Positions 13,424 through 24,600 of a stretch of 64,000 bases of DNA are shown here, piece after piece. The notes under the pieces were generated by a model, which was not told the origin of the DNA, did no database searches, and saw only the letters and a program-made list of their open reading frames with translations. Position numbers and translations under genes: made by a program. The DNA comes from Trochalopteron elliotii (Eukaryota; Chordata; Aves; Passeriformes; Leiothrichidae): contig JANPWX010020199.1 in the NCBI GenBank assembly GCA_024734555.1, forward strand, positions 1,055,985 through 1,119,984. The letters run 5' to 3'. Each line of letters starts with the position of its first letter. The first letter of the stretch is position 1.

Positions 13424-13996
13424 GGGGTTGATGAGTTGATGAGGTTGGTCCCAGCATTCTTCAACACCAAAAGCTCATTCTTTGTTTCTTCATTCACCAC
13501 TGGCTGCTAATAGTTCAAGTTGTTTCCACCCCATTCCTGGCAAAGCATCCTGCTTAAAAACAAAGGGTAAGAGCAGAAGTTTTCCAATGGAATCTTGGAA
13601 GCCTGTCACAAGTGGTTTCTTTCTTTGACTCCTACTGTAAAAGGAGGAAGTGATTCTTTCTGGGGTTTGTTCTGATTTTGGTTTTCCTGGAGTAAATCTA
13701 ACCCCAAAGAATTGTGTTTGATGACAAACAGAACCCAATAAACACCTGGAACAAAGGACATGAAATCTAGCCAAAAGCTTGTATTTTTCCTTGTCAGGGC
13801 AATCCACAGAGAAAACAGAGGAACTGAAAAACATTATGAAATGTAGTGACAGATACTGCACTGTGAATATCAGGGAATGAATTTGAGAATTACTAGTTGA
13901 ATGACACACATTTGACCTTTCGGGAATATGTCCTTAGCTTATAGCTCTCTTAATGGATCCACTGGTGTCAGACATCATTAAAAAAAAAACAGACAG
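13424..13996. other. Non-coding spacer between LTRs
   Basis: Ordinary sequence without a supported gene. A minus-strand frame at 13490-13909 (139 codons) shows no recognisable domain and is treated as chance. Confidence 0.5.
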
Positions 13997-14002
13997 TAGT
14001 GA

Positions 14003-14662
14003 TGTTATAAATGATTATCAGCCAATCGGATAGAAAAATACAAGACTTTACTTTTCCATTTCCAAAAATCTATCTGAGACAGCCATGAACAACATCAATT
14101 GGATGCTGGGTGAACAGGCGATCAGCCGCAAGGGTATTCTCCCGTCCTGTCCACAATTTCTGAGTTTTTGAGTCTGGTTTTTATACTGCTATTTGTGCCT
14201 GGCGGCTAGTCCATTGTGTATCTGTTCAATTTTCATATTCATGCGCTGTCTCTCACTTGTTGATGGACTTTGGGCAGATTTCCCGGCACTGGTGTAAGTC
14301 TTGAAAAGGAGTTCCTGGAACCCAGCTTTCGGATGGTGATTTTACTTCATCTCCAGGTCCTCCATTGAGATTGGCATCAGTTGCTTGATGGTCCGGGTGC
14401 ACAGAGTCTGATTTGATCAACAGGCCATGTCCAGTTTGGCCAACCTCTTTCACTTGTAAATCCAGGTCGCATCCTGCTGTTCTTACAGTTGCAAAGTAAG
14501 TCCCGGTATTTGGGAACGCCTTCCCTTTATGGGAACTGGGACTTACTTCACAAACAGTTTACAAAGTACAATATATTTGATACATTATTTCATTTACTAC
14601 ATCTACTGCATCTACTACATTTCTAATACTTTAAAACACAAATTTATTCATCATATCTATCA
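14003..14662 (-). mobile_element. Solo LTR, antisense, with perfect 6-bp target duplication
   Basis: Starts TG at 14003 and ends CA at 14662, flanked by identical TAGTGA hexamers (13997-14002 and 14663-14668). It is a full-length relative (660 bp) of the 11657-12301 LTR. Minus-strand TATAAAAA lies at 14178-14185 and an AGTAAA variant polyadenylation signal near 14047-14052. The 1.7 kb between the two relatives shows no primer-binding site or viral coding sequence, and each copy has its own duplication. They are therefore separate insertions, each reduced to a solo LTR, not the two ends of one provirus. The intact duplication suggests this copy is the younger. Confidence 0.85.
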
Positions 14663-14668
14663 TAGTGA

Positions 14669-15956
14669 CGATCAGGAAATCTCAACTTTTGAGAATAAGA
14701 AAAGCTTGAAGAAAATAATAATAAATTGTCTCATCTACACAGTTGATTGCTCATGCCAAAACTTGCTCAAGAGGTGGAAATTCTTTTCCCAAACAGATGA
14801 ATTAAGAAAAAATTAATCACACTTAGACCATAAACTGAAAAGTGACTTATGTTGAATTAGAAAACTGTATTTTCCAATATAGGGGTGTATATCTTTTTAG
14901 CTATTTCTAAGCAGCTGTAGTAAGGATTTAAAGATACCATTCTTCTTGCCTAATAAAATATATTGTTATTTATGTACCATCTTTTTAAAACAAGGTAAAA
15001 TTCAGACTTGTACAACAGTGGATATGGGGAATTTTTTTATAACTCCTCCTAAGAGGAGAAGGAATGTACTCTGAATGAGTACTGCTATGGACTTGCTTTA
15101 AATTCATTTGTACAGGAAAACATTTGAATGCTGTAGTGTCATCTGTCACAATTTGGATATCAGAGTAAATATTAATGAAATAAGATAGAATGGTCTATCC
15201 TAAAGCACATAGTCTTAGAACACAATAGGGTAGAGGAACTGGTTTCTTAAGTTAGAAACTGAACTGAAATGCCTTGGTTTTAGATATCTGGGTGGCATGT
15301 GACACCCAAACTGCTGGATGGGCGGGCAAGTCCCAGGCCTTCTAAGGGTGTATGTGGGTTTGGGTTTGCTGCTGCCCCAGTGAGTGCACAAGTGATGGGC
15401 TTCTGGCACCCAACATTGCCCAGTGAGGCCCTCTGCTTCATTTTCCCTGTGAGTCAGATGAAGAGTGCTGCTCACGGTGTCTGTGGCAAGCTGTATTTTC
15501 AGACAGATGGGCTCCCACATATCTTGTATCTTAGAAAATTATATGGGGAGCTGTTAGAGCTGTTGGATAACCATGTGTTTCTGAAGCCAGTCCCTGCATG
15601 GCAGGATCCAGCACACGTGTGGGGAGGAACAGATGGGCTGCTTACATGGCATGTGTGAAAATAATGCATAACTTGTCTAGACAGGGATTAAATGGAGACA
15701 GGCACAATTCTCAGGGAAGACATACTTGAATTTCCCATGCTGTGTTTTTATGATGGTGCACTTCAAACAGAAATGTGGGCTGCTCCAAAATCAGTTTTCT
15801 TGGAAGATTTCCATTTACTGAAACTTCTCCCAACAATATCATTGTTGAGATGATTCTCTCTACTCTGGCATGTGGCATCCTGTACTTGTACCTTTGTTTC
15901 TATCTATCTAGTTATTCACACTTACTTTGGTATTTTATTCTTCAGTAGTTTTATAA
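14669..15956. other. Non-coding DNA
   Basis: No supported gene. Frames at 15215-15520 (minus) and 15299-15658 (plus) overlap each other on opposite strands and show no known domain. Confidence 0.5.
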
Positions 15957-16165
15957 CAGAATCACAGAATGGGGAAAGTTGAAAGGGACAACAGTGGGTG
16001 ATATGGTCCAAACTCCCTGTTCCAGCAGGGTCATACTAGATCACATTGCATGGAATTACAGAAGGTCTGCAGTAAGGGAGACTCCATAACCCCTCTGGGC
16101 AACCTGTTCCAGTGCACAGTCACCCACACAGCACAGTAAAGATGTTCTTCCTCAGCTATGCAGAT
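15957..16165 (-). mobile_element. CR1-type LINE fragment (3' end), antisense
   Basis: Begins ACAGAATCACAGAATGGGG, the complement of the usual CR1 3' end, and continues with GTCCAAACTCCCTG and CTGGGCAACCTGTTCCAGTG, landmarks of the avian CR1 3' untranslated region read in reverse. It is 5'-truncated, as nearly all CR1 copies are. The exact inner boundary is uncertain by some tens of bases. Confidence 0.8.
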
Positions 16166-16618
16166 TGGACATATTTCCATAGGCCACAAAGTTAGTAAGA
16201 ACAAAAATAAAAGTACACATTTTTAGTATGCTTTTCAGTACTGATCATAAAATTGTCAGTTAAATGATTCCAATGTTATTTTAAGACAGCTTATATTTAT
16301 AAAGTGGGAGGGCTTGAAAAGGAGAATAAGCAATCTAACCATTTGTGGAAAAGAAATACAAAGTAGAGAGAAGCACAAACATAAATACAGTATGGCTTGC
16401 TCAGAGGTGGACCCCAGTTTTTGCAAGTTGGGACATAAACCAGAGAACATTGTGGAAGGAAAAATCCCACAAAATATAATGAAATCATCTCATGACTTTT
16501 TAATACAGCTGGGCATGGGAGGAGGTAGTTACAGGGAGGAGCGTAGGGACAGATGAGGTGCTGTTGAAAAGCATGGGGCTTTTCATTGTTTCATTGTTTC
16601 CACTGTTGGTGGGAACAG

Positions 16619-17617
16619 TGTGACGACAAGGCCCCTGTGTGGAGACCACAGGTTACGTGAGCCCCAAGATTCCCAAAGTCAGCAGGAGTCCACTGTTGGG
16701 CTCAGGACAGAGATTCTGGAGAAACCCTCAGAAGGAAACTCCAGAGAGAGTCTCTCACAGAGAATCTAAAAATCTACACACATTTACTGTGGGAGAATGT
16801 CTGGGCACCCTGAGGAAAGGTAACTAGGGATACAATTAGAAGAAACTGAGGAGTTGTACTGGCATCTTAGAGGTGGTTAAAATAGTTACAGAAATTATAG
16901 GATAAGTCACAGTTGCTGCTCCCTGGATGGAACTCAGCTGGCATGACTTGAAACCTATTCTTCAATGATCCCCCATTCACACATCTGCTAAGGGAATGGA
17001 ATGGAGGATGGAGTTGTGTGGAGTTACCACGGCCAGGGTCTGCAGAGATCCTTGCAGGGAAGGGAACTGGATGGTACCTTGCAGCTGATAAACTGCATAG
17101 CACCTGTCAGCCAGAGGAGAGAAGGGAACCTGTCCTGCTACAGAGACAACTATGGCTAAATCACCCTCCTCAGATGAACTTGATTCATTAAAGTCTAAAA
17201 ATAATCTTAATGCACACCTCCACCCTAAAGTTACTCACCTCCAAGGGACAACTACCCCTCCTCACTGGGTATACTCTCTATATTCTTTTTGACTGTATCT
17301 TTAAAAGCAAAGTAAGAGAATTTTACACCAGTCAGTAACAAAGACGTGCATGACTTGAGTCACTCAAGCTCCACCTAAACACAGAGAATAGTACAAAAGC
17401 AAATTGACAATGGGGAAAAAGGTAGGGAAGAGTCCCTCAAAACTGCTGGGATCAGTCAATGGGCAGAGCCTGTCTTCTCCCCCACAGGGACGCCTGTTGG
17501 GTAAGAATCATGTTCTCTGCAGGCCCAACACTTTATTGCGGATTATAGCTTGTCTGTGTATTGCTTTGAATACATTTTTTAAGTTCAGGACATTTTTTGA
17601 TAAAACATATAGAAGAC
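16619..17617 (+). mobile_element. Probable ERV LTR, sense orientation, degenerate
   Basis: The 3' third resembles the R/U5 part of an avian ERV LTR family: CTCCACCTAAACACAGAG near 17370, a tail with ACACTTTATTGCGG at about 17527-17540, then GCTTTGAATACATTTTTTAA and a GATAAAAC signal near 17599. Upstream sequence from about 16620 is compatible with a U3 region. I could not find a matching target-site duplication and the left edge is a guess, so both ends are tentative. Confidence 0.4.
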
Positions 17618-18270
17618 AAAAGTAGCAAGATAATATAGCTATTCCTACACATCAGACTACTAGGTCTAGAGAGATGTGTTGGTTTACTGTGTCTTTATTT
17701 TCTGAATGACTAGACAGCTATTCCAGTTAGGCTTTACCACTTTCTATCTGAAGAGTATTAGCTCCACATAAGCAGGACATGTTGCCTCAGTTATCTTAGA
17801 TGGACATACTGTCATCATATTTTTCAGTGATGAGCAGAACATGACTTGCTCAAAATAATTTGTTGTTTCAGTCAGTGCTTAGGAGTGGAAAACACTTCAA
17901 TAATGAAGCTCAGTGCAGTGAGTTTAAATCCTTTGCAAAACCCCAAATTTATTTAACTCTTCCAACCCTTGCTAGTCCTCACAGCAGACAGCTATGGAAT
18001 GAACAGCATCAGACAGACAGGTCATCATTGGCCAGTTATCCAGAGGGAAAGGAATGGCTCTGGCTCTAAGACTTCCTGGTGTTGCATGAGGACAACTCTT
18101 CATTGAGATGCTGTCTGTATGGTTCAACTCAGCTGTTAGGCTGCTTACTGCTTACATTCCTCCTATCTGCAAGAACAGTATCACAACTATTTTAAAAATT
18201 GCAGCACTTGCAGCAGTTGAGGCAGAGCCAGTTTTAGTGTGATCTCTGTTGGTCAACACTTTACCTGCAT

Positions 18271-18342
18271 TACGTCTTTGCAAGATACTCATACTATGTC
18301 TTTGAGAGATACATGCAATATGTCTTTGAGAGACTCAGTGAG
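18271..18342 (+). repeat. 24-bp tandem repeat, three copies
   Basis: Three adjoining 24-base units starting at 18271, 18295 and 18319. Each begins TAYGTCTTTG, followed by MRAGA, with the second and third closest to each other. The array is followed by CT/AG-rich sequence (CACTCTCAGTCTCTCTCAG). Confidence 0.8.
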
Positions 18343-21300
18343 TCACTCTCAGTCTCTCTCAGTCATGAAGAATTACTCTCTTGGTAACCATGGAGAAGAA
18401 CAAATAATGTAGGTTAAAGCTTGAAATACACACATGTAGCCATCTCCACAGAGACACCAGACGTGGTCATGTTCTTCTAAAACATCTTGAGACACAAAAA
18501 ACATCAACATGACCAAGCTTATTTTCATTAGTGGAAGAAGCAAGAGTTGACTCAGAGAAATGTTTTGTGGGATGTAATTGAAGGAAGCAATTTGGCTTGC
18601 AGTTGTTGGTAGGAATTAAATACATTTGGTTTAAATGCGTTTCAATCAAAAAACATAGAATATTTTGTTGCCAGTAGAATAAAACAAATTAAATAGAAAC
18701 TGGAACAGAATCCAGGATGGAAAAAAGCATAAAAAAATCACCATAGGGGCGTCTAGAAGTACTGCCTATGTAAAAATAGTGAAAATTGCCAAAGAAAAAG
18801 GGAATCTGTCCATTGCCCTCATGCTGGATGAATATAGAAGCAAAAAGACTTTTCAAATCCCATTCCTGTTTCAGAATAGTAAAATACCAGAGTTAGATTT
18901 ATCAAAAAATATCAGCCTTCCTCATGACTCAAAAATGACTGTTAGGAATCTCTTAGCAAACAACTCTGAGTGTACTCATTTCATAACATTCTTCCATTTA
19001 TAATTCTGGGAGTTTGGCTGAGCAATGTGATGCCTAATAAGAACTATGCCGTTTTACTTAGGAAAATAAAAAGCTCCTATGAAAATCAAGAAGGTTTGTT
19101 GTGCTCATAAATACTGACTCACAACATCCTGTGGTTTTAATTGACTGTTGTTTAAACTGATGGAATGTGTAAATATAAATTAATACTTTCATTGTAAAAA
19201 AAGAATGAACATATATAAAATGCACAGTGTAGTGAAGATAATGTTACTTCCAATGAGCTGCCATTCCTATGGCATGGAATGTATAAGTCCCTATCAGTGA
19301 TAGATCATTACCTTGTGAAGATCAGAAAGACTATGTAGTCAATTCAGATGGATTACTAAATCCACCTTACCAATACTTTTCCCTAAAATCTAGGATATTT
19401 AATCTACTTAGCACATGTCAAACAACATTTCATTGCAACTAACAGTCCAAAAAATGTTGATGGTTGATTCCCCTAAGCTTGTGCAGATTCCTGACATGGT
19501 GACCTTTTCATGTTGTTCCTACAGAAGGTCACACAAGGCATAACCAAAGGCAGAGGACAGCCTTCTCTGCTGCTCAGGAAGAAGTGACATATACCCATTC
19601 CCACCCATAAGCACTGCTAGGACATCTGGGGTAACTAACTCTGGGTACAAAGTACAGCAGTGAGGACCATGTTATTTTCTCCTACCTGACAGTGAATTTC
19701 TAAAGTGATGATGATGGAGAAAAATTGTGTATTTCAGACAGAAAATGAACTCATTTATTGTTTTAACACATCTTTATATTTTGATCAAAATTCTACATAG
19801 GAAATATGTGAAGGACTGGATTTGTCATTTTTAGGGCTTATTTATGCTGTCCCAAACCACTTGATGTCAGGTGGTTTTATCCTCTTATACATAACAAGAC
19901 AGTGAGCACTGTTGTGTATATTCATTAAGGAGAATATGTTCTGCAATAAAATGTCATTTATCATATATTAATTCAGATGATTGTTTGTAGATGTCTGAGA
20001 AGGTTTCATCGAGTGCAACAAGAGAGAAGCAACAGAAAACTCACTACAAATTCCTCTAGAATATTGCTATTTTTATTGTACCTCATCTTGGCTTAACCCT
20101 AAAATGCATGTTGGCCTGAATTCAGATAAGAGAAATGTCATTTTCACTTAGTTCAAAAGGGGATTATCCTACTCGCTGCCCACATCCAGGCAGGTGCACA
20201 GTCTGGAGATCTCAGTGGATGGCAGGTTAATATAGGTCTCTGCAAGGAATCAGCACAGTAGACAATCTCCTGTGAATTCTAATTACATGAGCTGCAAAGC
20301 AGTGGTAATGATGGATGTGGACAGCAGGCTTTCTCAGCATGTGACAGTCTGCTTTTATTAAATAAGCAAAACCTGCAGCCTTGTCCACACATATTATTGC
20401 TAATCTCAGTCAAGTGCCACAGGGCTGTTTCAGGTGAGAAAATGAGGATTTGGCATCCCGGTGCAGAATTACTTATGTAGAAGTGAATTTACTAGTATAC
20501 AGAAAAATCTCCTTATACAGTATCATGGCACACACATTCTATTTCATGTAAAAGTTGCTCTCTTCCCAGTAGGCACAGCCATCAATTTTGGACAAAATAA
20601 TTGTTGGCAGTATTTTGTCATTACTCATTGCTTTCTGCCTGTGAACAAAATACAGGCCAGCTTTCTGTGCATTAATGAAACCAAAGAAGAAATGGATCTG
20701 TACACAAGATCACTACAGTGCTGAAAGTGAAAGGCAGAGAAATGCTTTTTATGGACTCTATTCCACACCATCATTTGCCACTGGAAATCCAGTAATGAAA
20801 CACTAGAAGGAGCAAATTAGAAAGATCTATTGTAAACCTTAGATTTAAAATGAAGATTATAGACTTTATATCCATGTTAACTCCTTTTTGGTAAGCTAAT
20901 TGGTAGGTCAGTCATTCTTGACCCAGAATCAAAAGTTAGGCACGTCCCAGGGAGTATGACTTCTATGTGTTCTTTGTGTTTAAAAAAGTGACTGTCTCAG
21001 AAACGGGATTTGGAGGCTAGCAGGTGAGGGTCATGACAGACTAGGTGTACTTCAGCATCCCAGCCCTCATGACCAGTGATAAAGAATATGGTCTATTCCT
21101 ATGATGTTTTTCCTACAGAGCCTTTAGGCCAACTGAACAACTTGCCAAGGGACTTTGTTTCAGAGAGCAATGATACTAGTCTATAGCATCTTGCATCTAA
21201 GGTGTTCTCGGTCACTAGTATTACACCTGAGGTAGTGTTACCACTAACCCAAAACATCAGAAATGAAAGATGCTGCATCTTTAAACCCCTTAAAAGTACA

Positions 21301-23919
21301 GTTAATGTATAAATACGTCCAACTCATACTGCAGCACAAGGGAAAAAACAACAAAAAAAAGGACTTCTCCTGTGGTGTGTAGTTTGTCTTTTTTTGTCCA
21401 ACTGAAGACAATGTGACTGACCAATAGATATTTTTTTGCCATGTGTACAAGGTTTTCTTCACAAACACTGAATTCAGAAGTAATTTCTCTTCCACGGAAG
21501 TTGACACAGGAGCTGTACTGTTACAGCTGTGTCTCAGCAGGGTACTTAACGTGAGTCTGCACAAGACCTTAGCAAATAGGAATATGTCAGTTTGATGAAG
21601 ACATGTAGAAATGTAGGCAAGATTCCACTGGGATGCCCTTGATAGACCTCCTGGGGCTGCAGGCAACCCTGGCTTCCCATAGCACCTCAGCAGGTGACTT
21701 AGGGACCCCAGCTCCTCCCAGCCCAGCACTATCTGCACTGCTACCTCTGAACTGGGACCCTCACAGGAGTGCAGGGCTTCCAAGATTCTGGAAGCAGAAG
21801 CAAAGGCTTATAAACCCTGAGAGCTGCAGCTTGTTAAAGGGCTTCACTGCTTAGCTTCCCTGCTATTAATTGATTTCCAGGTTTTTCTAAAATTTTTCTG
21901 TATGAGTTTCATGTGTGTGCCAGTGCATAGTTAAATATCTTTAAGATCAAATGAGCAGGCATTCATGGCCTGGCTCTGTCCATCATCAGCTAAACGGTGC
22001 ACACCAGTCACCCTCCAAGAGTATACAAAAATTTGAACATTGAGGTAGTCATCACTGATCCTCACTTGTAGCTATTTGTAAGCATTTTTAAAAACAAATG
22101 AGTACTTTTTAATGAATTTGTTTCATGGACTGTAGTCTCCATTTCTGGGATGCATAATACATATGATTTTCAACAACATTACTCATTAGACATTTTGATG
22201 TATTTGAAAATGTTCCCATTAATTTCATTAGACCAAAATTGTTCTTCTTGTATGTGTAATTAACTCTTTGATCAGCTGTTGTTACGGGTTCTTTGAGAAA
22301 AAGACAAAAAGGGCTCATCATGAAAGAAAATCATTAAACCTAATTCCTAATTTCCTGCTAATTAATGCATTTCTCATGGATACTTTCAAGGATGGAGAAA
22401 AAAATATCAATAAGAGAAAAAGCACATCTGCCATAAGTAAAAAACAAAGGAAGTATTTTTTTAAAAAATCTTTAAATATCTAGGTAGTATAAGCAGGCAG
22501 GGAAATGTTCAAGTGTTGCTTAAGTGGATTTTATCCTTTTACTTTTTATCATAATATTCCCTAAAGTGTTCTGACACTTTGAACTTCTCATATCTGGCAC
22601 TCAGAGTTGAAATGTGCTATGACAGACCTGGCAACTCATTTTGACAGAATTTCTGATTTCACTTCAAATGAAAAGGCAAAGACAAATCTGAAAAAGCAAA
22701 TAAGCCAAAAGAAGAATGAATGAGATTAAATAACACAGATAAGAATAAATAGAAAAAGGCAATGTGTAATTACAGTGCTTGGAAGGATTAGTGGATGATG
22801 GAAAGAGTATCTGGGCAGTGAGGGCATTTGCAATGTGGCTAGGAAGTATCATGAGAAGAACTTGGGTATTAAGGATAAAGGCAGCTTGCCCAGCTTCCTT
22901 ATTTTAGGATCCTGTTGGAAGATTCTATCATGCTGTAGGAGAGAGCTATAACTCAGCACAAACAGGTAGGCTTGCATCCCTATTATATCCCACATTCTGT
23001 ACACAATGGCCCAAAAGAAGAAAAAGAAATATTCACTATGCTGTTCCACAGGGACTGGCAGAAGGAACAAATCTCACTGGGGAAGTTTATCCATCCTGCA
23101 GCTACTAGATGCATAGAACAGCAAGGGCAGCAGTCTATTAATCTTGATCTTTGAAAGACCAAATCCTTCCTATGGAACCCGAAGGTGAGGAAAATCTTTC
23201 AAGCAAAACAGTTATTTCTGGTTTCCTTACAGGTTCCATAAAACAACTCATGCTAAGGAAGCCTCTTGCATGTAGCACAACCAAACTGGGTTGCTCCTAG
23301 AACAGAAGATCCACATTTGTTTCCTCAGTGCTAGATATTTTGGCTTTTTAGATAATCCCAAACACCTGCCATAAATAATCTGGACAATTAGGGTGACTCT
23401 TTGCATGTAACAGTGGGGGGACTGATACCTCATACCCTCAGCACTGCTATCAGACAACTATTATGTTTTCAGTTCTCTACACATCCAGTTCTTGTCCAGC
23501 AGAAAACACAGAACAAAATGGGGAAACACAAAAGAACCCTCTTACCCAGGTTTCATCTGTATATGCATAACTTTTCAGACAAAGGCAACTTCTTAAATTA
23601 TTTGATCAAAGTAAGAATGCTGCTATGCAAAGTAACAGACAAAGATTGGTAACACTCTGCTACTGTGTAACTGGTAAATTTGCTTTTAATAGCATTGCAA
23701 ATAAAATTATTTTTATGTTCTGCAGAAAATTCACTTACCTGAATTGAATTATGAGGCTTCTGCCAGATTAGGTCCTCTTATTGGTAGAGACTGTAGGCTG
23801 AGATAACAATTTACAAATTAAAAGGCAATACGAAAAAGAATAAGAAACACCTAGTAATAGCAGCAAAATGTATTAAAATATTAATTTTAATGCAAACAGG
23901 GAAGGTGCTTTACATATAG

Positions 23920-24600
23920 AGAAGGTGTTCACCACTCCAGTTTGGTTTTGTGTGGTTGCTGTGACAAAGACAAGATGGCAGACGCTCCGCCATAGCTTGT
24001 GTCCCTATGATCCATGGGACAAAGACAAGATGGCGGCCACTTCCTGCAGATGGATCTCCACGTCCACGACAAGGGAAAAAACTACAGGACAAGCCCCTGA
24101 GAGCTAGATAGCATGTGTTGTGAGCCACCACAGCTTCAGACGCTGGGCTCTATCTTGTGTGGCCACTCCTGGCACTGCTGCTTTTGACTGCTCTACCTGG
24201 CATGGCTCAGCTCCCTTCAGCTCAGCAGCTTCAGCTTGGCTCAGCTTGGCTCCTTTTTGCTCTAGCCAGGCTCAGCTGGGCTTGGGCTCACCTCCACTGC
24301 TTGGCTTCATGTGTGGCTGCCCATACCGGTGCTGATTTTCAGCCCATCTTGGAGCTGCATTGCCTCTTTTTAACCATGTCTTAGAGCCATATCTTGAAGG
24401 GACAGGTAGAGGACAGGCAACAGCAGCAGAGGAGGGGATCCACAACAAACCCAACAATCTTCCTGCTGAAGAGAGTGGAACAAAATAGCTCACTTCTCCC
24501 TGCTGAGCGGGGTGCTCACCTTTCCTTCCTCTGTGACAACTCCCCCCCCCGTCATGATGAGAGTGGTATAGAATAACAACCTAGTCATACTCACATGACA
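23920..24600. mobile_element. Possible LTR or other GC-rich interspersed repeat
   Basis: A block much more GC-rich than its surroundings. It contains two imperfect copies of GACAAAGACAAGATGGCRG (about 23965 and 24020), a degenerate GGCTCAGCTT-type tandem at about 24200-24290, and a C run at 24542-24550 followed by GATGAGAGTGGTATAGAATA. The closing motif resembles GATGTGGGTGGTATGGAATA at about 40755, hinting at a shared repeat family. No firm termini or target duplication was found. Confidence 0.3.

Noticed and set aside
11657..14662. The two related LTRs as 5' and 3' ends of one provirus
   Set aside because: They are direct repeats in the same orientation, but each has its own different flanking hexamer pair. 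The 1.7 kb between contains another LTR with its own duplication and no primer-binding site or viral coding sequence.
21244..21783. 179-codon minus-strand ORF
   Set aside because: No recognisable domain, mixed composition, no splice or promoter context. The opposite strand is also partly open, so it is most likely chance.
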